Assembly: GCA_947455015.1 (NCBI GenBank)
Contig: CANGMY010000023.1
Span: 1-13,353 of the forward strand
Source: Microthrixaceae bacterium
Lineage (GTDB): Bacteria; Actinomycetota; Acidimicrobiia; Acidimicrobiales; Acidimicrobilacustridaceae
DNA: 13,353 nt
Direction of reading: 5' to 3'
Part shown: positions 7,373 to 13,193 of the stretch, piece after piece
Position numbering within the stretch: position 1 is the stretch's first letter
Layout: each line of letters starts with the position of its first letter
Program-made: the position numbers and the translations under genes
The notes under the pieces: generated by a model
The model's input: the letters and a program-made list of their open reading frames with translations, nothing else
Told to the model about the DNA's origin: nothing
Databases searched by the model: none

Positions 7373-7954
7373 CGGTGCCGACTGTTTGACACTTTCAGCG
7401 CGGCCGGGGCCAATGATTCGGTAGACAGTGAAGAACGCCACCGCGCCAACTGTGGCAAGAACACTCCAGCGAAGAAGCGAGTTCTGATTATCGGAGCCCG
7501 CCGTAAGGAGGTGGATCGTTGCCATGGCATAGAGCGGGTAGCTGGCAAGGTGCACGCCACGCCAAAACTTCTGCGGTAAACGATTTTTGATGAGTGACGT
7601 GAGTTCCACCGCGAGCAAGAAGTAGAAGGCGACAATCCCCCACGCCATTGGGCCCGGTTTCCATGTTGAGGTAAACGGAACGAACGCTTGCGTCAGCTTG
7701 TAGCCGTATTCGGATTTCATCCATGGATCGAACGACAGCGTCACAAAATGGACGATCGTGAAGATCACTGCGAGTCCACCTAGGAATCGGTGCACGTCGA
7801 GCAACCACGGCGCAGGTGAACGACGACCAAGCGCTCTTGTTGAAAGCGCCAACCCCCACAAAACAGCGAGAGCAAGAAGTGCCCACGCGACAACTCCCGT
7901 GGAACGCGAGACGTACCACCAGACTTTCGTGGCACCAAAGATGAATTCATTCAT
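7358..7954 (-). CDS. Ferric-reductase-like transmembrane heme b protein
   Basis: A 198-residue membrane protein with about five hydrophobic segments (19-38, 57-75, 104-124, 137-152, 162-181). Two histidine pairs sit in the membrane segments: His55 and His69, spaced 14, in LLDVHRFLGG and TIVHF, and His135 and His148, spaced 13, in WRGVHLASYP and ATIHLL. This is the bis-heme b arrangement of ferric reductase-like transmembrane domains, which move electrons across the membrane. There is no FAD or NAD(P)H domain, so it resembles stand-alone MsrQ-like cytochromes that need a separate electron donor. It is the last gene of the four-gene redox operon, 18 nt after apbE, which suggests the heme protein passes electrons to or from a flavinylated partner. 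The physiological acceptor (iron, oxygen, methionine sulfoxide or other) cannot be told from sequence. The C-tail is basic and cytoplasmic-looking. Confidence 0.8.
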   Translation of the reverse strand: MNEFIFGATKVWWYVSRSTGVVAWALLALAVLWGLALSTRALGRRSPAPWLLDVHRFLGGLAVIFTIVHFVTLSFDPWMKSEYGYKLTQAFVPFTSTWKPGPMAWGIVAFYFLLAVELTSLIKNRLPQKFWRGVHLASYPLYAMATIHLLTAGSDNQNSLLRWSVLATVGAVAFFTVYRIIGPGRAESVKQSAPKKGT

Positions 7955-7972
7955 GTCAGTACTGCCGCTGCT

Positions 7973-8929
7973 TCATCGCTCAAGCGTAGGCCCCTCGATA
8001 CGAAACGCTTCGAACTGCCCCACGGGGAGAGCTTCGCCCGCATCAGTCACCAGCAGCGCAGACAGTCCTGCGTTCTCTATAAGCGCAGCACCTTCATTCG
8101 CTCCGGCAATCAGCGCAGCCTTTGCGTGAACTTCACCCCATGCCGCATGTGCTGCGATCACCGTGACCGCAGCGAGACCGCTTTCTGATGGTCGTGCCGT
8201 TGCGGGGTCAAGTAGGTGATGGGCTTCGCCGCTGGTCGTCGACCATTTGCGACGCAGTCTCGAACTTGTCGTGACCGCTCCCTCGCCAAGACCGAGGACC
8301 GCGAGATCTTCACCGGGATGGAATGGGTCATCGATGACAATGGGCCACCCTCCGCCTTCGGCAGTGGCACCACCCACCCGTACATCGCCACCAAAGTCAA
8401 GGCACGCGCCGTTCACGCCATCTTCCGTGACTTGTGTGAAGAGACAGTCGGCCGCGTACCCCTTGCCAATGCCTCCAAGATCGAAATGCAATCCCGACGG
8501 CGTCTGAATCAAAAAGGTGCGAGCGTCGAGATCGACGCTGTTGAGTCCACCCGGTATCGACGTTGGCTCGACAACCACGGCTGGAGCGCGCGCGGCAAGT
8601 TCATCGAATGTCTCGTCGTAGCCGCTCCCGCGTAATGCATCAAGGAGCGTGGGATCGAAACGGCCGCCAGTCGCACGCCACGCGTCGACTGCAAGCGAGA
8701 CAATCGCGAACGTTTCGGGGCTAACAAACACCGGGGCACCCGAGTGATCGTTGAGTTGCGACAATTCGCTATCGGCAATGAAGCGAGACCAACGCTGTTC
8801 AAGTTCCGTCATCTTTTCGACGACGCGATCAAGGATCGGTTCTGCTCGATCGTTCGCAACAACGAGGCGAACAACGCAGTCGCTACCCATTGCGCGAAAG
8901 GCTCGCGAGTATTCCCGCATCTCGCCCAT
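7973..8929 (-). CDS. apbE: FAD:protein FMN transferase (ApbE)
   Basis: A 318-residue enzyme that transfers FMN from FAD to a Thr or Ser of target proteins (flavinylation). Motifs in order: FRAMGSDC (11-18), WSRF (47-50), SELSQLN (54-60), GGRFDPTL (88-95), the flavin-site motif DLGGIGKGYA (150-159), FGGD (179-182), AVTTSS (218-223), and HHLLDPATARP (237-247), which matches the family's H-x-IDP-x-TG-x-P region with Ala in place of Gly. Asp and Thr residues for the catalytic Mg2+ site near the C-terminus fit (LLVTDAG, 292-298). No signal peptide or lipobox is visible, unlike many periplasmic or lipoprotein ApbE enzymes. The ATG at 8929 is 8 nt after the stop of the upstream small gene; a second ATG three codons downstream is possible. 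It is third in an operon with two envelope proteins and a heme b membrane protein. The substrate protein is not obvious. Confidence 0.9.
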   Translation of the reverse strand: MGEMREYSRAFRAMGSDCVVRLVVANDRAEPILDRVVEKMTELEQRWSRFIADSELSQLNDHSGAPVFVSPETFAIVSLAVDAWRATGGRFDPTLLDALRGSGYDETFDELAARAPAVVVEPTSIPGGLNSVDLDARTFLIQTPSGLHFDLGGIGKGYAADCLFTQVTEDGVNGACLDFGGDVRVGGATAEGGGWPIVIDDPFHPGEDLAVLGLGEGAVTTSSRLRRKWSTTSGEAHHLLDPATARPSESGLAAVTVIAAHAAWGEVHAKAALIAGANEGAALIENAGLSALLVTDAGEALPVGQFEAFRIEGPTLER

Positions 8930-8937
8930 GTTGTCGA

Positions 8938-9465
8938 TCAGGAAGCGCGTGTACGAGGTGCTGTCGTCGTCACTACCGGAGCTGGTGGTGCCGTGACGGG
9001 AGCCGAAGTGGCAGGGGGTGACGTAACCGGCGCTGAGGGCGCTGACGTCGAAGGCGGAGCGGAAGCTGATCCACCATTCGATCCAGACGAAACCGGAGCA
9101 ACACCCGATGAAGCGGTTGAAGCGGCGGCTCCTGATGCAGCACCAACCGTTTTCGCAGCGCCTGGCGATGCAGCAGCTGGGGGTGCACCCGCTACAGGCA
9201 CTGCAGCAGGATCGACTGCTGCTCCCGCAATTGTCGATGTCGAGTCACCAGCGATGCCGGCAGCACCAGTGACGTTCAGCTCAACGGTTGGTGGCGTAGC
9301 CGATCCGGTTTGCTGCCCGCTCAAAGCGAGTGCAGCGACGATGGCAGTGGTGGCTGCGAGACTGAGTCCTGCAGTGAGGGCACGTGATGCAGGAGCGTTC
9401 GTGCCCTTCTTCTTTGCATGCGGCTTAGGAGTCGATTGCGTTTGTGCGGGGATGGGTTCAGTCAT
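8938..9465 (-). CDS. Single-TM protein with Ala/Pro/Ser/Thr-rich outer region, function unknown
   Basis: A 175-residue protein that I do not recognise. A basic, polar N-tail (1-28, with PKPHAKKKG at 13-21) precedes one hydrophobic segment (about 28-49). The remaining 125 residues are low-complexity Ala/Pro/Ser/Thr/Gly, ending in repeats of the SAPVT type (142-170). The positive N-tail suggests the C-terminal part lies outside the membrane, possibly as a spacer crossing the cell wall. The ATG at 9465 is about 8 nt after AGGGGA; an ATG two codons upstream (9471) is too close to that site. The start overlaps the end of the upstream gene by 8 nt, so the two are coupled. The SAPVTTSPP-like tail is shared with the upstream protein. 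No FMN-binding domain, heme motif or cysteine is present. Confidence 0.65.
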   Translation of the reverse strand: MTEPIPAQTQSTPKPHAKKKGTNAPASRALTAGLSLAATTAIVAALALSGQQTGSATPPTVELNVTGAAGIAGDSTSTIAGAAVDPAAVPVAGAPPAAASPGAAKTVGAASGAAASTASSGVAPVSSGSNGGSASAPPSTSAPSAPVTSPPATSAPVTAPPAPVVTTTAPRTRAS

Positions 9466-9964
9466 CGTCATCTTCCCCTTCATGTTCATGCTCACTCTCA
9501 TGCTCAGAGCGCGAGGTTGTGGGCGGGCTCGTTGTCACCGGCGCCGAGGAGGCCGGAGGCCTGACGACCTCAGATGTCGGCGAAGTGGTAGTCGAGGGCG
9601 AACCACCCGGCGTCGATGCTCCCGATGAAGGTCCGCCTAGAACGCCCGACACATTGAGTGAGGACGAACCATTCGATGGCGAAGTCGCCGTTGCACCAGA
9701 ACCCGACGACGAGTTCGCGGCAGCAGATGGCGCCAACGGTGTCGCGGCGCCGGATTGGTCAACCGATCCGCCACCTGAGGCCGCCGAGGCAGCCTGAGCA
9801 CTGCTCGGTGTTGCGAGCTGCGAAACGTTTGCGGCGGTGAGCTGTCCCACCGGCTTCGAGGTGCCGACATTGAGAATTCCGACATTGGCTGCAACTGCGC
9901 CACTCGCGGCAGTCACGAAGATGGCAGTCGCCCCTGCAAAGGTGAGTGCAAGATGTCTGTTCAT
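9458..9964 (-). CDS. Small exported Ser/Thr/Ala-rich protein with Asp/Glu/His tail, function unknown
   Basis: A 168-residue protein that I do not recognise, first in the redox operon. Residues 1-25 form a Sec-type signal peptide (basic MNRH, hydrophobic core, AVA cleavage site before ANV). A short conserved-looking stretch follows (NVGILNVGTSKPVGQLTAAN, 27-46). The rest is low-complexity Ser/Ala/Gly/Thr/Pro, ending in EHESEHEHEGEDDDD (154-168) with three His among twelve acidic residues, a plausible metal-binding tail. SGATATS at 89-95 resembles the ApbE flavinylation motif (SGAT-x-TS) but is not inside a recognisable FMN-binding domain. I chose the ATG at 9964 because it begins the signal peptide and lies 7 nt after a TACGGT -10 candidate. 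No cysteines, so it is neither a lipoprotein nor a cytochrome c. Confidence 0.7.
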   Translation of the reverse strand: MNRHLALTFAGATAIFVTAASGAVAANVGILNVGTSKPVGQLTAANVSQLATPSSAQAASAASGGGSVDQSGAATPLAPSAAANSSSGSGATATSPSNGSSSLNVSGVLGGPSSGASTPGGSPSTTTSPTSEVVRPPASSAPVTTSPPTTSRSEHESEHEHEGEDDDD

Positions 9965-9971
9965 GGCTCTC

Positions 9972-9977
9972 ACCGTA
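9972..9977 (-). promoter_or_regulatory. Candidate leaderless -10 element (TACGGT) of the redox operon
   Basis: On the minus strand TACGGT fits TANNNT and is followed by 7 nt and the ATG at 9964. A TTGCGT around 9993-9998 could be a poor -35 with a short spacer. A weak -35 next to an upstream direct repeat is typical of activator-dependent promoters. Confidence 0.45.
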
Positions 9978-10008
9978 GAGACCGCTCCCCCAACGCAACC
10001 CTCGCGAA

Positions 10009-10027
10009 TGGTTAAGAACTGGCAAAG
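10009..10027 (-). promoter_or_regulatory. Candidate response-regulator operator (11-bp direct repeat)
   Basis: On the minus strand CTTTGCCA and CTTAACCA are separated by GTT, giving a repeat period of 11 bp with 6 of 8 positions identical. A looser third copy, CTTTAGCC, lies at 10034-10041. OmpR/PhoB-family regulators bind such tandem half-sites. If the redox operon starts at 9964, the repeat covers about -45 to -63, the usual place for activation. It lies between that operon and the response regulator gene. Confidence 0.4.
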
Positions 10028-10097
10028 TCCTGCGGCTAAAGGTCCCGAAACCCACATTTCCCTCCCGAGTGCGCGTGTTTCCACTGCGAACCCGTGC

Positions 10098-10103
10098 CAC
10101 CCT
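10098..10103 (+). promoter_or_regulatory. Weak leaderless -10 candidate (CACCCT) for the response regulator gene
   Basis: CACCCT keeps the A at position 2 and T at position 6 that matter most in a -10 hexamer, and lies 7 nt before the GTG at 10111. There is no Shine-Dalgarno sequence before this GTG. The match is poor. Confidence 0.25.
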
Positions 10104-10110
10104 TAGGCCC

Positions 10111-10806
10111 GTGAACGTGCTGCTTGTTGAAGATGATGACGCCATCGCCGAGCCATTGGTGAAAGGTCTTGAGCGTCAGGGCTACAGCGTTCATCGTGAA
10201 GCAACGGGAATCGGCGGCGTCGACGCATTCTGTTCGAGCGCCCCGGTCGACATCATCCTTCTTGACCTGGGACTACCCGATATCGATGGGTACGAAGTGT
10301 GCCGCCGCGTTCGTTCCGAATCGCTCGTCCCCATCATCATCCTCACCGCACGTGGCGATGAAATCGATCGGGTGCTTGGACTTGAACTCGGCGCCGATGA
10401 CTATGTGGTCAAACCATTCGGATTTCGCGAGCTCATTGCCCGCATCAACGCCGTCACCCGACGCAGCCAGAACACTGGCACGCCGTCCGATGACATCACA
10501 CATCTCACGGGCGACGTCATCATCGATAACCGCACGCGTCGCGTCACCGTTGTGGGTGAAGAAATTCAACTCACTCGCAAAGAGTTCGACCTTCTTGCGC
10601 TTCTGGCAACCGATCCCGGTGCAACCCAAACTCGCGAAACGATCCTCGAGCAGGTTTGGGATGCGCATTGGTACGGACCGACAAAGACGCTTGATGTCCA
10701 CATCGCGTCATTACGCAAGAAGCTTGGTGACCCGACCATTATCGAAACGGTTCGTGGTGTCGGTTTCCGCATCCGTGCGTCCCTCGGGAGCGAGAACAAC
10801 TCGTGA
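10111..10806 (+). CDS. OmpR/PhoB-family response regulator
   Basis: A 231-residue two-component transcription factor. The receiver domain (1-115) has the acidic pocket EDDD (7-10), phospho-acceptor Asp52 in LLDLGLPD, switch Thr79 in ILTA, and Lys101 in VVKPF. The C-terminal winged-helix DNA-binding domain (about 130-224) includes IQLTRKEFDLLALL (152-165) and the recognition-helix region KTLDVHIASLRKKL (192-205), with GVGFR near the end (216-220). I chose the GTG at 10111 because the receiver fold starts there; the longer frame from 10069 only adds unrelated residues. The gene overlaps the sensor kinase gene by 4 nt (GTGA) and is divergent from the redox operon. The shared upstream region carries an 11-bp direct repeat that this protein may bind. 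Its signal and regulon are unknown. Confidence 0.92.
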   Translation: MNVLLVEDDDAIAEPLVKGLERQGYSVHREATGIGGVDAFCSSAPVDIILLDLGLPDIDGYEVCRRVRSESLVPIIILTARGDEIDRVLGLELGADDYVVKPFGFRELIARINAVTRRSQNTGTPSDDITHLTGDVIIDNRTRRVTVVGEEIQLTRKEFDLLALLATDPGATQTRETILEQVWDAHWYGPTKTLDVHIASLRKKLGDPTIIETVRGVGFRIRASLGSENNS

Positions 10807-12185
10807 CTCGGCGTCTCCTTGCGACCTATCTCCTTCTCACACTCGTTGTACTCATTGCTCTCGAGTTGCCGCTCGCCCTCGGTTACCGAGACCACCAGAT
10901 TGATCAGTTGAAATCAGGAATCGAGCGCGACGCGTTCGTTCTTTCTTCCTACGTCTCCGATTCCCTTAATGGCGGGGCTCCTATTGACCTGACAACTGTG
11001 GCCACGAACTACACCGCCGCTACCGATGGTCGAATCGTGATTGTCAATGCCTCGGGCGATGTCCTGGCCGACAGTGAACCAGCCATTGCTGGTCAGCGAA
11101 ACTTTCTTTCACGTCCCGAAATTTCCGATGCGTTGAATCGACAAATCGCGACTGGAACGCGGTACTCGACAACACTCGGCACCGGCCTTCTCTATGTGGC
11201 CGTTCCCATCTCGGTAGGCGACAAAGTTCTTGGTGCCATCCGTGTGAGTTATTCCACCGATCAGGTCAACGCAAAAGTTCGCCGTTATTGGCTTCTACTC
11301 TTCGGTGCAGGCCTCATCACGCTCCTACTCGCTGCCGCCCTTGGCGTACTTCTCGCCCGTTGGGTGACGCGACCAATCGCCGACCTTCGCGATGCGGCCA
11401 CACGAATTGGTGATGGCGATCTCGCCGCAAGAGCCGATGTCGACCGAGGACCACCAGAAATTAGAGATCTTGCCGTTGCCTTCAATTCGACTGCTATCCG
11501 CCTTGAGGAACTCGTCACTGCCCAAGAACAATTCGTTGCCGACGCCTCACATCAATTACGTACTCCCCTTACCGCGCTGCGTCTTCGCCTCGAGATGCTT
11601 GAACTTGATTCCGATGACGCCGCGAATGATGACATCGAAGGCGCTCGCAACGAAGTCCAGCGAATGTCCCGAATGGTCGATGGTCTTCTTGCCCTCGCCC
11701 GAGCCGAACGCGCACAAGGCGCCCGGCCAAGCCGCCTCGAACTCAACGGAGCGCTCCGTGAGCGCGCTGCTGCTTGGCAACCGCTTGCGAGCGAGCGCGG
11801 CGTGCGCATCGACGCCGAAGAATGCAGTCTCAAGGCACGTTGTTCCGCCGACATGCTCAGTCAAGTTCTTGACAACCTCATTGCAAATGCACTCGAGGTC
11901 TCGCCCGAAGGTTCGACGATCACACTGAGCGCCACCACCGAAGAATCGCGCTCGGGCTCCATCGTCGCGGTCCACGTCGTCGATGAAGGCCCCGGCCTGA
12001 GCGATGAACAACGGGAACGGGCGTTTGATCGCTTCTGGCGAGCAACGAACGAACGCGGCGTACTCGGAGGAACCGGCCTCGGACTTGCCATCGTTCAGAA
12101 ACTGGTGGAATCAGAAGGCGGGCGGGCAGAACTTCGAGCTGCCCCCGGAGGCGGACTCGACGCTGTACTCCTCCTCGGCAACTGA
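10803..12185 (+). CDS. HAMP-domain sensor histidine kinase
   Basis: A 460-residue membrane sensor kinase, partner of the response regulator whose stop codon overlaps its GTG start. TM1 is at about 5-27, an extracytoplasmic sensing domain of about 135 residues follows (28-160), and TM2 is at about 163-186. The sensing part includes RIVIVNASGDVLADSEP (77-93) and LLYVAVPISV (129-138), which looks like a small Cache/PAS-like fold. Then come HAMP (187-240), the H-box ASHQLRTPLTAL with phospho-accepting His250, the N-box with Asn358 and Asn362, G1 DEGPG (394-398), F-box FDRFWR (408-413) and G2 GTGLGL (423-428). All catalytic motifs are intact. The sensing domain has no cysteine and no metal-binding cluster, so the signal cannot be predicted. 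Because the pair sits divergent to the ApbE/heme b operon, an envelope redox or metal signal is plausible. Confidence 0.92.
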   Translation: MTRRLLATYLLLTLVVLIALELPLALGYRDHQIDQLKSGIERDAFVLSSYVSDSLNGGAPIDLTTVATNYTAATDGRIVIVNASGDVLADSEPAIAGQRNFLSRPEISDALNRQIATGTRYSTTLGTGLLYVAVPISVGDKVLGAIRVSYSTDQVNAKVRRYWLLLFGAGLITLLLAAALGVLLARWVTRPIADLRDAATRIGDGDLAARADVDRGPPEIRDLAVAFNSTAIRLEELVTAQEQFVADASHQLRTPLTALRLRLEMLELDSDDAANDDIEGARNEVQRMSRMVDGLLALARAERAQGARPSRLELNGALRERAAAWQPLASERGVRIDAEECSLKARCSADMLSQVLDNLIANALEVSPEGSTITLSATTEESRSGSIVAVHVVDEGPGLSDEQRERAFDRFWRATNERGVLGGTGLGLAIVQKLVESEGGRAELRAAPGGGLDAVLLLGN

Positions 12186-12227
12186 ACGCTCACCGACGAA
12201 GGCGATAGCGCTCACACTGGTTTCGCG

Positions 12228-12265
12228 TGGGAGCATGGGATGAAGATCTCAAACTCCCATCGGAG
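12228..12265 (+). promoter_or_regulatory. Possible leader hairpins controlling the universal stress protein SD
   Basis: CTCCCA (12254-12259) can pair with TGGGAG (12228-12233), or its first four bases CTCC can pair with GGAG (12262-12265), which is part of the Shine-Dalgarno sequence. TCCCAT (12255-12260) can also pair with ATGGGA (12235-12240). The alternatives exclude each other, so the leader could expose or hide the SD. Stems are short (4-6 bp) and no folding energy was computed. Confidence 0.25.
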
Positions 12266-12267
12266 GG
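12262..12267 (+). promoter_or_regulatory. Strong Shine-Dalgarno sequence of the universal stress protein gene
   Basis: GGAGGG lies 6 nt before the ATG at 12274. It is the strongest ribosome binding site in the window and fixes the start. It contrasts with the mostly leaderless-looking genes around it. Confidence 0.75.
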
Positions 12268-12273
12268 ATACCA

Positions 12274-13071
12274 ATGATCAACACCATCGTCGTACCTCTT
12301 GACGGTTCCGATCTTTCCCATGCCGCACTTCCAATTGCGAACGAGCTCGCTGCAGCGCTCGACTCCTCTGTCCTGCTGCTCGCCTCAGGCTGGGGAAGCA
12401 CCGTTGAGGAACTGCAGTCGTACCTCGATGACCAGGCAGCATCACTTTCGGTTCCGTTCGACACATCAGTAGTTCCCGACACATTCCCGGCTACCGCAAT
12501 CTCCGCAGCCGTGAAGGGCACCGAAGACGCCATCGTCATGGCCACTCACGGTCGCACAGGATTTGGCAAAGCGCTTCTCGGTTCTGTTTCCGAAGACGTC
12601 CTCAAGCGATCCGACCATCCCGTACTTCTCCTTGGCCCCGGCGCAGAAACATTCACAACGTTCAACGACACGACCATGGTCGTCACCACTGACGGTTCGC
12701 CGATTTCCGCAATGATCCTTCCGCGTGCTGCGCGATGGGCGAAAGCGTTGTCGATGTCGATTGTTGTGCTTTCTGCAACCGCTGCCGGCGGATCGCCGCT
12801 TGGCGGAGCCGAGCCCGACGCACTCGCGAATGCCGTCGAATCGGCTGTTTCGTTCTTCTCTCGCGAAGGCATTGAGGCTCGCGCCGAATCCGTTATTGGC
12901 TCCGATGCTGCCGACGCCGTCGCCGAATGGGCCAATGCGAACAATGTCGCGATGGTCGCCATGGCGACCCACGGTCGAGGCGGCCTCGCTCGCACGGCAC
13001 TTGGAAGCACCACAATGCGCACGGTCCACAATTGCCATTGCCCCGTACTCGTGCAGAAACCAATCGGCTAA
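12274..13071 (+). CDS. Universal stress protein with two tandem Usp domains
   Basis: A 265-residue cytosolic protein made of two Usp (alpha/beta nucleotide-binding) domains. Domain 1 (about 1-120) opens with INTIVVPLDGSDLS (2-15) and has THGRTGFGKALLGS, matching the ATP-binding pattern G-x9-G-S, with VLLL closing the domain. Domain 2 (about 131-265) opens with TTMVVTTDGSPIS and ends with THGRGGLARTALGSTTM and CPVLVQKP. The first Gly of the G-x2-G-x9-G-(S/T) motif is Ala in both domains (ATHG), which is common in this family. Tandem Usp proteins respond to stress, hypoxia or energy limitation; the precise role here is unknown. The gene starts 88 nt after the sensor kinase and may be cotranscribed with it, though its own strong SD and a foldable leader suggest separate control. 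Confidence 0.92.
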   Translation: MINTIVVPLDGSDLSHAALPIANELAAALDSSVLLLASGWGSTVEELQSYLDDQAASLSVPFDTSVVPDTFPATAISAAVKGTEDAIVMATHGRTGFGKALLGSVSEDVLKRSDHPVLLLGPGAETFTTFNDTTMVVTTDGSPISAMILPRAARWAKALSMSIVVLSATAAGGSPLGGAEPDALANAVESAVSFFSREGIEARAESVIGSDAADAVAEWANANNVAMVAMATHGRGGLARTALGSTTMRTVHNCHCPVLVQKPIG

Positions 13072-13091
13072 AGCGCGAACTCTTTCCCAAA

Positions 13092-13118
13092 GGTTCACAT
13101 TCCGCTCACCGGGTTCAC
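13092..13118 (+). repeat. Repeated GGTTCAC half-sites upstream of the phosphatase gene
   Basis: GGTTCAC occurs at 13092-13098 and 13112-13118, 20 bp apart (two helical turns). A degenerate copy, CGCTCAC, lies between them at 13103-13109. The arrangement looks like tandem half-sites for a DNA-binding protein; the regulator is unknown. Confidence 0.35.
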
Positions 13119-13140
13119 CTCGGGTTTGCTTGTCTTCCCA

Positions 13141-13166
13141 CAACACTTTTCACACCAAATGTGTTG
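13141..13166 (+). promoter_or_regulatory. Inverted repeat upstream of the phosphatase gene
   Basis: CAACAC (13141-13146) and GTGTTG (13161-13166) are perfect inverted repeats. Inside them TTT and AAA pair after one mismatch, around the loop CACACC. This could be a dimeric repressor operator or an RNA hairpin. A second small hairpin, GAGGG (13166-13170) with CCCTC (13178-13182), abuts the GAGGAG ribosome binding site at 13183-13188. Confidence 0.4.
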
Positions 13167-13193
13167 AGGGGATGCTGCCCTCGAGGAGTCATC

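Noticed and set aside
9282..9320. SGQQTGSAT in the one-TM protein as a second flavinylation motif
   Set aside because: The order is GSAT, not SGAT, and no T/S follows at the expected place. It sits right after the membrane segment with no FMN-binding fold.
8938..9465. A frameshifted FMN-binding domain hidden in the one-TM protein gene
   Set aside because: The other minus-strand frame here encodes only short Leu/Arg/His-rich sequence, with none of the usual FMN_bind features, so there is no sign of a broken domain.
8744..9628. Long plus-strand open frame (294 codons) rich in Gly, Ala, Val and Asp
   Set aside because: It lies opposite apbE and the two small envelope genes. Its composition is the mirror of their Ala/Pro/Ser/Thr codons, it has no domain, and its end is an Arg-rich tail typical of a shadow frame.
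9965..10084. Longer start for the exported protein at 10084
   Set aside because: The extension would bury the signal peptide that begins at the ATG at 9964, and that ATG has a -10 candidate at the right spacing.
10069..10110. Longer start for the response regulator at GTG 10069
   Set aside because: The receiver domain begins at NVLLVEDDD, immediately after GTG 10111; the extra 14 residues do not belong to the fold.
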